DNA of 64,000 nt from Macrostomum hystrix. Its lineage: Eukaryota; Platyhelminthes; Macrostomidae. The DNA lies in the NCBI GenBank assembly GCA_950097015.1, contig CATNEN010000038.1, positions 28,736,501 to 28,800,500 of the forward strand, given 5' to 3'. Below the pieces are notes generated by a model, which had not been told where the DNA came from, did not search any database, and saw only the letters and a list, made by a program, of their open reading frames with translations. This document shows positions 1 to 12,400 of this stretch, one piece after another; the stretch's first letter is position 1, and each line of letters opens with the position of its first letter. Made by a program: the position numbers and the translations under genes.

Positions 1-434
1 CGACTTGCTGCACCTCTTCTTCACGTAGGAAGTCGCGATGGTGAGCGTTCGGTACTTTCTGCCCTTGCCGCACGACGTTCGCTTGACGGTCTTCGACTTC
101 GGACATGTGACTGGGCACGGGATGTGCTTGGCGATTCTGTGCTTCTTGCACAGCTTGCCCTGGCGAGTGTTCCAGGTGGTGATGACAGATCGGTAGCGCC
201 TCTTTTTGCCGCACGTCGTGACCTTGACCTTCTTGATCGTGTCGCAGGGTGGAGGTGTCTCGCAACGTGTAGCCGAGCGGGTCACTCGCTTTGTGCACAC
301 CTGATGGCACAAAATCGGCCTCGTCTTTGTGCACACAATCTTGCCAGAGTAGAAGGTTGTGATGGTGTAGCGGAGCTTGGCTCCCTTTGTGCACCTCGTG
401 AGGATGCGCTTTGACTTCGGACATTCACGTGGAG
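1..434 (-). CDS. Giant gene exon 22 (partial): A-type module
   Basis: It starts after TTTTCAG in phase 1 and matches exons 12 and 19 for at least 145 residues until the window edge. The gene therefore continues beyond position 1. It closes, or belongs to, cassette 4. Confidence 0.82.
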
Positions 435-3400
435 CTGAAAAGCAAAGCATGCATTTTTACTTTTTCGCTGCAAACTATTGTTATGTAAAACTAACACCGC
501 AGATGTTGCTGTTCAATACACTTACGGCAGAGCAAGCGGGCCTTTGTCTCTCGCTTGTAGACGATGCAAACACCGCGCACATTCTTGTAGTACACCTGAA
601 TCTTGTACTTGTAGGCAGAGTGCTTATGGCACTTGGTCCAGTAGAACGGAGGCTGTTTGCAACGACGATCTGGCGGCTTGACTTCGCACTTCTTTCGGCT
701 GCGCAGAACCTTCTTTTCACACCTCACAGTGCACTTGCCCTTGTGAACACACGAGCGACGGACAGTGTAAGTGACGATTGTCTTTACTGAGAACTTGGCG
801 TCCTTCACGCAAGGCTTGCGGATGATCTGAGTCTTTGGACACACCAGCGGGCACGGGTAGCGCTTGGTGGTCGTGTGCTTCTTGCAAATTCCGCCGACGG
901 GACGATACTTGATTGTGATGAACTCTCGGAATCGACGCTTGCCGCCGCACTTGGTCGCGCGGATGTAGTCGCGCTTGCATTTGACGATTTTGCACGGATT
1001 CGACGATCGCTTGACCTTCTTGGTGCAGGTCTGGGTGCAGCGGGGAGGCAGAGACCGAGTGCACCTGATGCTCGACACGTAGAAGATGACAGTCTTTGTG
1101 CGATTGATCGCGCCGTTCTTGCACTCAGTGCGGATGGTCTTTGCAGCGGGGCACTTCCTTGGCGCTGCAACGACAGAGAAATTTTAAAGCATCTAGAATA
1201 CACTAGAATCTGGTAACTTTTGATGAGGTACTCTTCAAACACAGACGAATTGTGTACTTACGGCATGGGAGCTTCTTGATGACCTTTCTGCTCTTGGGGA
1301 CGCACTTCTTTCCGTTCCACTTGAAAGAGACCTGAGTGATCACGCGGAAGGCCCTGTGCTTCTTGCAATGACGAATGATTGTCTTGTCGGAGCAATCCCT
1401 TTTGTAGACGCAACGCTTCCTTGGAGACGTCTTGTGCTTCTTCACGCAGATCGTCTTGCATCGGTGCGGTCCGCTCGTTGATTTTCCTGTAGTATCGAAG
1501 TGAGAAAATGTAAACCAAAAAGAACAGCTACAAAATGTTGTAAATCATATTTCAGACAAATACGTATTTTTTTGCGATGCTTACTGAGGCACAGCTTCTT
1601 CTTCTCGAAGTAGTAGGTGGTGGTGTAGGAGTACAATCTCTTGTTGATGCACCGAGTGTGCACCTTGTACGGCTTCTTGCACCGATGCGGAACAGGTGGC
1701 GGGCACGAGACGCGCGAGTGGATCAGCTTCGTGTAGCAGTGGAGGGTACAGATCGACTTGCTGCACCTCTTCTTCACGTAGGAAGTCGCGATGGTGAGCG
1801 TTCGGTACTTTCTGCCCTTGCCGCACGACGTTCGCTTGACGGTCTTCGACTTCGGACATGTGACTGGGCACGGGATGTGCTTGGCGATTCTGTGCTTCTT
1901 GCACAGCTTGCCCTGGCGAGTGTTCCAGGTGGTGATGACAGATCGGTAGCGCCTCTTTTTGCCGCACGTCGTGACCTTGACCTTCTTGATCGTGTCGCAG
2001 GGTGGAGGTGTCTCGCAACGTGTAGCCGAGCGGGTCACTCGCTTTGTGCACACCTGGTGGCACAAAATCGGCCTCGTCTTTGTGCACACAATCTTGCCAG
2101 AGTAGAAGGTTGTGATGGTGTAGCGGAGCTTGGCTCCCTTTGTGCACCTCGTGAGGATGCGCTTTGACTTCGGACATTCACGTGGAGCTGGAATTGAAAT
2201 GTTTACTTAGCCCATATTTTCCTGAGTATGGAAAGAAAATAATTAACCTGAAACTTGTCGGTGTGGCAGTGCTGTTTTAGTAAATGTATTAGTAACACTT
2301 ACGGCAGAGCAAGCGGGCCTTTGACTCTCGCTTGTAGACGATGCAAACACCGCGCACATTCTTGTAGTACACCTGAATCTTGTACTTGTAGGCAGAGTGC
2401 TTGTGGCACTTGGTCCAGTAGAACGGAGGCTGTTTGCAACGACGATCTGGCGGCTTGACTTCGCACTTCTTTCGGCTGCGCAGAACCTTCTTTTCACACC
2501 TCACAGTGCACTTGCCCTTGTGAACACACGAGCGACGGACAGTGTAAGTGACGATTGTCTTTACTGAGAACCTGGCGTCCTTCACGCAAGGCTTGCGGAT
2601 GATCTGAGTCTTTGGACACACCAGCGGGCACGGGTAGCGCTTGGTGGTCGTGTGCTTCTTGCAAATTCCGCCGACGGGACGATACTTGATTGTGATGAAC
2701 TCTCGGAATCGACGCTTGCCGCCGCACTTGGTCGCGCGGATGTAGTCGCGCTTGCATTTGACGATTTTGCACGGATTCGACGATCGCTTGACCTTCTTGG
2801 TGCAGGTCTGGGTGCAGCGGGGAGGCAGAGACCGAGTGCACCTGATGCTCGACACGTAGAAGATGACAGTCTTTGTGCGATTGATCGCGCCGTTCTTGCA
2901 CTCAGTGCGGATGGTCTTTGCAGCGGGGCACTTTCTTGGCGCTGCAACGACAGAAATTTTAAAGCATCTAGAATACACTAGAATCTGTTGACTTTTGATA
3001 AGGTACTCTTCAAACACAGACGAATTGTGCACTTACGGCATGGGAGCTTCTTGATGACCTTTCTGCTCTTGGGGACGCACTTCTTTCCGTTCCACTTGAA
3101 AGAGACCTGAGTGATCACGCGGAAGGCCCTGTGCTTCTTGCAATGACGAATGATTGTCTTGTCGGAGCAATCCCTTTTGTAGACGCAACGCTTCCTTGGA
3201 GACGTCTTGTGCTTCTTCACGCAGATCGTCTTGCAAACCTTCTTTCCACCTGATGCCGGCTTTCCTTTGCCCATGTCTTGAAATTAGAAAGAAAATTTGT
3301 TTGAAAATTTGTTATTGAAGCTGTATTCTCTTGCGATTTTGTTTGTCTGATTTAGTCTTTCTTCGTAAACAGTTCTCACCCTGGCAAACTTCGCGGGCAA

Positions 3401-6400
3401 CGCTGCCAACAATGGAGTCGAGCTTGTTGAAGTCACCTGCACGCCAGAACCTTCCCCTGCTTGAGATGCCCTTCAGTTCGTCTCTGGAATCGATTTGATA
3501 TGGTAGGACTACTCAATTACTGCTCAGTTTAGCTTGTTTGTGATGTAGATCGTAAATTTCGTATGCTAGCGATGCTTACGCTTCTCCCTTTGGAAGCTAG
3601 AAAAAGCCTATGCGAAGATGGGAATCAAAACTTACGGGTTTATCTTGTCAGTGACGCTCGGGTCAGGGTTATAGATTCCGACTGACACAAACCGAGCGCC
3701 TTTCTTCTTAAGAACGCTTGCTGATGCAATGGCGTCTCCCATTGTGCTCTTGCCGTCGGTGATGACAACAACAACAAATGGCACGCCGGCTCTCCTCTTC
3801 GGGAAAATTTCGCTGTCGACAAGATCGATAGCTGCGTAGGTCATAGTGACGCCTTCTTCCCTTGGCAGCTTGGACATTGCGGCCAGGACTTGCGACTTGG
3901 TGTTGTACTTATCGAGGTTGAAAACCAGCTTCGGAGTAGTCGAAAAGGTAACCACGGCGACGCGGACACCAGTTGGTGAGACGCCCATTTTGCGAACAAT
4001 GTGCTGCACGAACTGCGATTCCTTTGCAAAGTCAGCATCATGAATGCTCGTCGAAGAGTCGAGAACAAAGACGAGATCGGCAACCTTGCTACAAGTGCGA
4101 CTTGGAGGCACGATTAGGCCTGTGCACAGCTTCTTCTTCTCGAAGTAGTAGGTGGTGGTGTAAGAATACAATCTCTTGTTGATGCACCGAGTGTGCACCT
4201 TGTACGGCTTCTTGCACCCATGCGGAACAGGAGGCGGGCACGACACGCGAGTGTGGAGCGTCTTCTTGTCGCAGTAAAGAGTGCAGATCGACTTGCGGCA
4301 CCTCTTCTTTACAGAAAAGGTAACAATCGTGAGCGTTCTGTACTTCCTGCCTTTGCCGCACGAAGTTCTCTTGACGGTCTTGGACTTCGGGCATACCAGT
4401 GGACACGGGTAGTGCTTGACAATCTTGTGCGCCTTGCAGCCTTTGCCGACACGAGAGTTCCAGGTGGTGATGATAGATCGGTAGCGCCTCTTTTTGCCGC
4501 ACGTCGTGACCTTGACCTTCTTGGTGGTGTCGCAAGGTTGGGGTACTCCACACGGAACGGCAGAACGCGTCAAACGCTTGATGCACCTCTGACTGCACAC
4601 TTGTGGAGTTGTCTTGCTGCAGGTGATCTTGCCGATGTAAAAGATGGTTGTGGTGACACGGTGGCTCGCTCCCTTCTTGCAGTGCCGGACAATCTTTCTC
4701 GACTTCGGGCATGGCCGTGGAGCTGAAGAAGAAGAAGAATATCTTTTTTTCTCATTTTCGGAATATGCGCAGTAAAATGAATTTGTGTATGAAAGCAAGT
4801 ATCACGTAAAACTTACGGCAAGGGATTCGCTTGGTCGTGATGCGCTTGACCGGAACGCAACGCCCGCGAACTCGCTTGTAGTACACCTTGATCAGATATT
4901 TGTAAGCTGAGTGTTTCGTACAGTGCTTCAAGACGGCCTTCACCTTGCACGCCTTCACAACTGGCTTGCATGTCTTTGTCTTGCGAACGACGACATTTTT
5001 AACGCACTTGGTGACGCACTTTCCCTTGTGAACACAAACACGCCTGACAGTGTAGGTAATGAATAACTTGACTTCGTGCGAGCTGCCCTTGGAGCAAGGC
5101 TTGCGGATGATCTGAGTCTTTGGGCAAATCAGCGGGCACGGGAAGCGCTTGGTGGTCGTGTGCTTCTTGCAGACACCTCCGACAGGCAAATATTTGGTGG
5201 TGATAAATTCTCGGAATCGACGCTTGCCGCCGCACTTGGTCGCGCGGATGTGTTCGCTTTTGCATTTGACAATTTTGCACGGATTCGACGATCGCTTGAC
5301 CTTCTTGGTGCAGATCTGGGTGCAGTGTGGGGGCAGAGACCGAGTGCACCTGATGCTCGACACGTAGAAGATGACAGTCTTTGTGCGATTGATCGCGCCG
5401 TGCTTGCAGTGCGTGCGGATTGTCTTTGCACGTGGACAGGGTCTCGGAGCTGCAAAGTCAGAGGAGAATGCGTAATTCAATTTTACTGTTTCTTCAATGA
5501 TGAAGAAATAAAATTCAAAAAGGTAAACTGAAAGAGAAAGGTAATTTCTTACGGCAAGGCTGCTTGCGGATAATCGTAGTACGATATTTGCGACACTTGC
5601 CACCGGCAAGCTTGTAGGTGATTTGCAGGAACAGTCGGTATGCAGAGTGCTTTGTGCACTTCTTGACAATCATTGCCGGGTCGCAATGCATTGGTGGGAT
5701 CGGGCACTTGAGCTTGGTGATTGTCTGCTTCTTGACGCACACACCAGCGCGATCGAAGAACACCACCTTGGTCGCCTTCCTGTAGCCCTTGTGGCACTTC
5801 TTGTCGATGAGCAGCAGCGGCTTCTTGTTGCACTTGCACTTCACGATGGACACCTTGACGTTCTTCTTGTGGCACACGTAGCCGGTCTTGTACTTGCGCG
5901 ACTCGTAGAAGCTCAGGTAGGTCGAAGTGAATCCGGCTTGACACTTTTTGCCCACAGTCGTCTCGTGATAGTGGTTCTGGTGGGAGGTGCAGCCACCGCA
6001 GCGAACGCGTCGCACAATCTTGCTACGCCAGACGCAGCGTCCGCGGATCAGACTGCGGTACTTGACACTGAAGGTTCTGAAGTTCTTCACGCACTTCGAA
6101 GTGTGGTAAGACAGCACAAAGCGGCACTTGACGCCCGGCTTTTTGCATGCCTTCCTGGCTGAGCGCTTGTGCTTCTTCACGCAGATGGTCTTGCAGTGGC
6201 GCTTACCAGACTTCGGGGCACCTAGAAAAGGTAAAGCGATTTCTCAGTCTAATCCCACAAAGCATTTCAGGTGAACACAGTCAATGAAATGTGCGCAATA
6301 GTAATATATGCTTACGCAGACAGAGCTTCTTCTTCTCGAAGTAGTAGGTGGTGGTGTAGGAGTGCGAGTTCTTCTTCGAGCACCGAGTGTGCACCTTGTA

Positions 6401-9400
6401 CGGCTTCTTGCACCGATGCGGAACAGGTGGCGGGCACGAGACGCGCGAGTGGATCAGCTTCGTGTAGCAGTGGAGGGTGCAGATCGACTTGCTGCACCTC
6501 TTCTTCACGTAGGAAGTCGCGATGGTGAGCGTTCGGTACTTTCTGCCCTTGCCGCACGACGTTCGCTTGACGGTCTTCGACTTCGGACATGTGACTGGGC
6601 ACGGGATGTGCTTGGCGATTCTGTGCTTCTTGCACAGCTTGCCCTGGCGAGTGTTCCAGGTGGTGATGACAGATCGGTAGCGCCTCTTTTTGCCGCACGT
6701 CGTGACCTTGACCTTCTTGATCGTGTCGCAGGGTGGAGGTGTCTCGCAACGTGTAGCCGAGCGGGTCACTCGCTTTGTGCACACCTGATGGCACAAAATC
6801 GGCCTCGTCTTTGTGCACACAATCTTGCCAGAGTAGAAGGTTGTGATGGTGTAGCGGAGCTTGGCTCCCTTTGTGCACCTCGTGAGGATGCGCTTTGACT
6901 TCGGACATTCACGTGGAGCTGGAATTGAAATGTTTACTTAGCCCATATTTTCCTGAGTATGGAAAGAAAATAATTAACCTGAAACTTGTCGGTGTGGCAG
7001 TGCTGTTTTAGTAAATGTATTAGTAACACTTACGGCAGAGCAAGCGGGCCTTTGTCTCTCGCTTGTAGACGATGCAAACACCGCGCACATTCTTGTAGTA
7101 CACCTGAATCTTGTACTTGTAGGCAGAGTGCTTATGGCACTTGGTCCAGTAGAACGGAGGCTGTTTGCAACGACGATCTGGCGGCTTGACTTCGCACTTC
7201 TTTCGGCTGCGCAGAACCTTCTTTTCACACCTCACAGTGCACTTGCCCTTGTGAACACACGAGCGACGGACAGTGTAAGTGACGATTGTCTTTACTGAGA
7301 ACCTGGCGTCCTTCACGCAAGGCTTGCGGATGATCTGAGTCTTTGGACACACCAGCGGGCACGGGTAGCGCTTGGTGGTCGTGTGCTTCTTGCAAATTCC
7401 GCCGACGGGACGATACTTGATTGTGATGAACTCTCGGAATCGACGCTTGCCGCCGCACTTGGTCGCGCGGATGTAGTCGCGCTTGCATTTGACGATTTTG
7501 CACGGATTCGACGATCGCTTGACCTTCTTGGTGCAGGTCTGGGTGCAGCGGGGAGGCAGAGACCGAGTGCACCTGATGCTCGACACGTAGAAGATGACAG
7601 TCTTTGTGCGATTGATCGCGCCGTTCTTGCACTCAGTGCGGATGGTCTTTGCAGCGGGGCACTTCCTTGGCGCTGCAACGACAGAAATTTTAAAGCATCT
7701 AGAATACACTAGAATCTGTTGACTTTTGATAAGGTACTCTTCAAACACAGACGAATTGTGCACTTACGGCATGGGAGCTTCTTGATGACCTTTCTGCTCT
7801 TGGGGACGCACTTCTTTCCGTTCCACTTGAAAGAGACCTGAGTGATCACGCGGAAGGCCCTGTGCTTCTTGCAATGACGAATGATTGTCTTGTCGGAGCA
7901 ATCCCTTTTGTAGACGCAACGCTTCCTTGGAGACGTCTTGTGCTTCTTCACGCAGATCGTCTTGCAAACCTTCTTTCCACCTGATGCCGGCTTTCCTTTG
8001 CCCATGTCTTGAAATTAGAAAGAAAATTTGTTTGAAAATTTGTTATTGAAGCTGTATTCTCTTGCGATTTTGTTTGTCTGATTTAGTCTTTCTTCGTAAA
8101 CAGTTCTCACCCTGGCAAACTTCGCGGGCAACGCTGCCAACAATGGAGTCGAGCTTGTTGAAGTCACCTGCACGCCAGAACCTTCCCCTGCTTGAGATGC
8201 CCTTCAGTTCGTCTCTGGAATCGATTTGATATGGTAGGACTACTCAATTACTGCTCAGTTTAGCTTGTTTGTGATGTAGATCGTAAATTTCGTATGCTAG
8301 CGATGCTTACGCTTCTCCCTTTGGAAGCTAGAAAAAGCCTATGCGAAGATGGGAATCAAAACTTACGGGTTTATCTTGTCAGTGACGCTCGGGTCAGGGT
8401 TATAGATTCCGACTGACACAAACCGAGCGCCTTTCTTCTTAAGAACGCTTGCTGATGCAATGGCGTCTCCCATTGTGCTCTTGCCGTCGGTGATGACAAC
8501 AACAACAAATGGCACGCCGGCTCTCCTCTTCGGGAAAATTTCGCTGTCGACAAGATCGATAGCTGCGTAGGTCATAGTGACGCCTTCTTCCCTTGGCAGC
8601 TTGGACATTGCGGCCAGGACTTGCGACTTGGTGTTGTACTTATCGAGGTTGAAAACCAGCTTCGGAGTAGTCGAAAAGGTAACCACGGCGACGCGGACGC
8701 CAGTTGGTGAGACGCCCATTTTGCGAACAATGTGCTGCACGAACTGCGATTCCTTTGCAAAGTCAGCATCATGAATGCTCGTCGAAGAGTCGAGAACAAA
8801 GACGAGATCGGCAACCTTGCTACAAGTGCGACTTGGAGGCACTATTAGGCCTGTGCACAGCTTCTTCTTCTCGAAGTAGTAGGTGGTGGTGTAAGAATAC
8901 AATCTCTTGTTGATGCACCGAGTGTGCACCTTGTACGGCTTCTTGCAGCCGTGTCCGCTGCCACCGCACTTAGCCTTGCCTATTAGTGTTTTGCGCGGCT
9001 TGCAAACCTTTCCTTTTGCAACGTAGCGGATACGGAAGGTCCTTTTGTAGCCCCCAATGCAGGGTGTTGTCGTTGTGCGAGGCTTCTCACAGGACTTACC
9101 TACGAATCGTATGGGTTCAAATGCTAAGGAAAATTTTCTATTTGTCGCGTGAAATTTTGAAAATTTGTAGTGGCTTACATGTCCGTTTTCGAATAATAAC
9201 TTTGGCTTTGTGACAGGTTCGAGACTCCTCTCCTTGGTAAACTGTGACGTAGCTTGTAACAAAGCCGCTTGTGCACGTCTTGCCAATAGTAACCTGCTGG
9301 AAACTTCGCTGTTCGCTTGTACAGCCACCGCATGGAATCAGACGAATCAGCCTGCCATAAACTCGTACGCAAGGTCCGTCAGCTTGCACTCTCGCCAGAT

Positions 9401-12400
9401 GTGTCCAGTACACGCCACGGTATCTACTTCCTTTGCGCAGACAGTCTCTCTCGACGTGGATGGTAGCACTGAGTGGACAGCGCTTAGTGAGGCAGCGTCT
9501 CTTTGTGATTTGCAGCCTTTGGTAACTGCACTTGCCCTTGCGCGATGCGAAGAAGCTCGAGTAGACTGTCTTCTGGCCACCAGTGCACTTCTTGCCGATG
9601 GTGATGCGAAAGATGCGAATCTGATGCTTGGAGCAGCCTCGGCACGGGATTTTGCGAACGATCTTCGTGCGGACTCGCTTGCAGCTGCCGCCGCTAGCGC
9701 TGTAGAAGCCCCAGTAAATTTTACGGTAACCAGACTTACTGCAGCTTTTTTCAATGGTTAGTCGGCGTTTGACACAGCGGACTAAAAAGGTGTGTTGGAT
9801 TTCGAATTGAAACTCATAAGAGGCAATGTTAATTTTCTAATAACTAAAGCAACTCTCGTGTTCCTTACTCTTGCGACAGGAAAGCTTCTTTTGAACCAGG
9901 CGTCTGCTGCATCGCCAAACGCACTTCTTGCGGCTGCAATCGTGAATCTTGGACGTGTGAATTCGTGTTACAATCCTCAGGAGCGTCTTCGGATCACATT
10001 TTCCAACGTGGACCTTTGTTCCCTCCTTGCAGATGATGGCTGCAAAGTAATAAGAGGATTAACACGATAAAGAAGGCTATTTGCACTGAAATATTTCCCC
10101 CATTTTACAAACAAATGTGAAATATTCTTACGTTTACTGCAGCGAAGCTTCTTGACCTGCTTGTATGGCATGCATGTGTTTCGAACCATCTTATAAAACT
10201 TCTCAGTTCGAGTTTTGAAGCCGGCGACACACTTGCTAACCAGCACTCGGCGATACTTCGGGCAGCGAATCTTTAGAGCGCCGTGAACAGCCGGTTGAGC
10301 AACAAAGCTGATGCGCATGCGCAGGACGTATTTCGCCGCGAACTTCAGCTTGATCCAGGTGCGGATGTGAATGTAAACAGTGCTAATGACCTGCAGCGAT
10401 GCGTCGGTGACGTCGGGTCCAACGCCAATCACAAGGATGGAGACACTCATCTCCTGCAGTCTGGCTGTCTCGACTTCCACACTGCGGCCGTAGTCCGAAT
10501 CACCGGCGGTGATGACAATCAGCATCTTGGCGCTCTGACCCGCCGATTCGGTCAGGACCTGCTCGCGCACCAGCAATAGGGCATCGCCGATTGCTCGATG
10601 CTTACCGGTGAGTAGCTTCAGACCGTTGATGGCCGAGATGACGGCTGCTTGGTTTGTGTATTTGGTCAGACGGAAGGCCAGGCTAGCCGTGCTGGAGAAC
10701 AGGACAACGGAGACTCGAACACTCTTGGCACCGATCTTCATCTTGCGGATCATAGAGAGGACGAATTCCTTCTCGTAGCGGAAGTGCAGCTCGCCCAGGT
10801 CCTCGGTGGCCTGCATAACTAGGATGAGCTCCATGGCCTGACTGGCGAAGCACTCGCTCTTCTCGCAGCCACACGACTTCCTTTTCACAATCTTGGTGAC
10901 TGGGTTGCACTTGTTTAGCACCTTCACGAAGCCGATTTCCATTGTCTGGCTGAAGCCGTGCTTGCAGGGTGTCTTGTACCTGACTGCCGCCGGACACTTC
11001 AGAACACTGCTCATTGTCATTTGCACTGCAACGAATAATCAAAAAATACCATATTAGAAAGGAGTAAACAAAGTAAATTGCGGTTGAGATAAACTACAGC
11101 GACGACTCACTCTTCCAGCGAATGTGCATGTGGATGAACGCGTCAACTACGAACTCCAGACTGGCGAACTTGGGCACCCACACGTACTTTCCACCTGTGG
11201 CACGGCTCTTCCAGAAGGCCCTGGATAGTTTTGTTTATCGGGTGATTTGTGCGCTTTAGTTTTCGGTATTTGAGTGCTTAACATAGAAATTTTCATTCTG
11301 CAGAAAACATGCCTTTTTTATAAGAAAGAACTACAAAATCTGCATTGCCACTCACTGAGAAACGTCGTAGCCAACCATAACAGGCAGGAACGTGACGCCC
11401 TTACTTCCCAGATAGTTCACCTCGTCAGCGACGCTACGTCCTGAGTTCGAATCCACGCTAGTAAGCACCATGATCAGCTTGCCACTGAATCGGCGTCCCC
11501 TCTTTAGCACGCGCTTCCTGTAGAAGTACAGAGCCTCACCAAGGGCCACATTGCCGGCGGCACTAGTGTAGCGAGTGCGTCGAATCTTAGAAATAATGCG
11601 GGCCTTTGACGTGTCGAAGTCGAATAGCATGTGCGGCTTCGTGCCGGCCACGATCATGTTGACGCGCACGTGGAAGCGAGCCACTCGAAGGCGGTTGACC
11701 AACTGGGCGGCGAACTTGCGCCAACGCTGGAAGTTCTTGCCGTCGACCACGAAGGTCAGATCGATGGTGGAAGTTCCAACGCAGATGCCTTTGCGACAGC
11801 CCGCGCGGAAGATACGCTTAGCGATGCGTTTTTTGGGGGCTGTGAATGAAGGAACAATAATAATGATAATAATATTATATAATAAAAATAATATAATAAT
11901 AATAGTGTTCATATTTGCTGAAGGGCGGTGGGCAATGGCACATCATTTAGTGACACTAGATCCTGAGCACACGCACATAGATACCATACGTGTGCACATC
12001 TGCCCTGACTTTCTCATCGTCAGGCAGTAAAATCTTTCACTGTGCCTTGGAGGTTGTCCCTCAAGGGCGTAAATTGCACGACAAGTCCCCCAAGCTTTCT
12101 CTATGCTGAATGTGGCCTCCCGGAAGAATCGAGCTCATGGACCTTGGTGCGAGAGGTAGACGCGTTAGCCGCTCTGATACTCACTACGTTAAATGGAGGG
12201 AGTAAAGGTAAATAAGTTAATAAAGGTTCTCTTTGTCGAGCCTGCTACTTAGTGGTTAATTATTAAGGGTTGGGATACATTGGCTTAACAACTCAAGGTT
12301 CGAACCTCCCATTAAAGAACATTTTCTGTTATTAAAAGCACGTTTTTTTCAATTAACCACCTAGCGAAGAGTTCGGGAGTTTGAATCTCACAGAATGCCA

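Larger units (their letters stand above)
1655..4216. repeat. Segmental duplicate of 6,386-8,947 (offset 4,731 bp)
   Basis: Exons 15 (vWA part) to 19 and all introns between them repeat the segment holding exons 8 (vWA part) to 12, with the same positions throughout at a fixed offset of 4,731. Only scattered substitutions are seen, no length change. The edges fall inside exons, not introns. A third, partial copy covers 1-1,480 with offsets of 1,753 and 1,777. Confidence 0.85.

Noticed and set aside
1577..2167. Long plus-strand ORFs over the giant gene exons (also at 6,308-6,898, 4,193-4,726 and 5,623-6,162)
   Set aside because: They are the antisense shadow of the GC-rich, stop-poor exons. 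The minus strand has matching splice sites, phases and Cys patterns; the plus strand has none.
7975..7985. Alternative acceptor CATCAG for exon 10
   Set aside because: It keeps frame but lacks a pyrimidine tract; the site at 8,008-8,009 after TTTCTAATTTCAAG is better.
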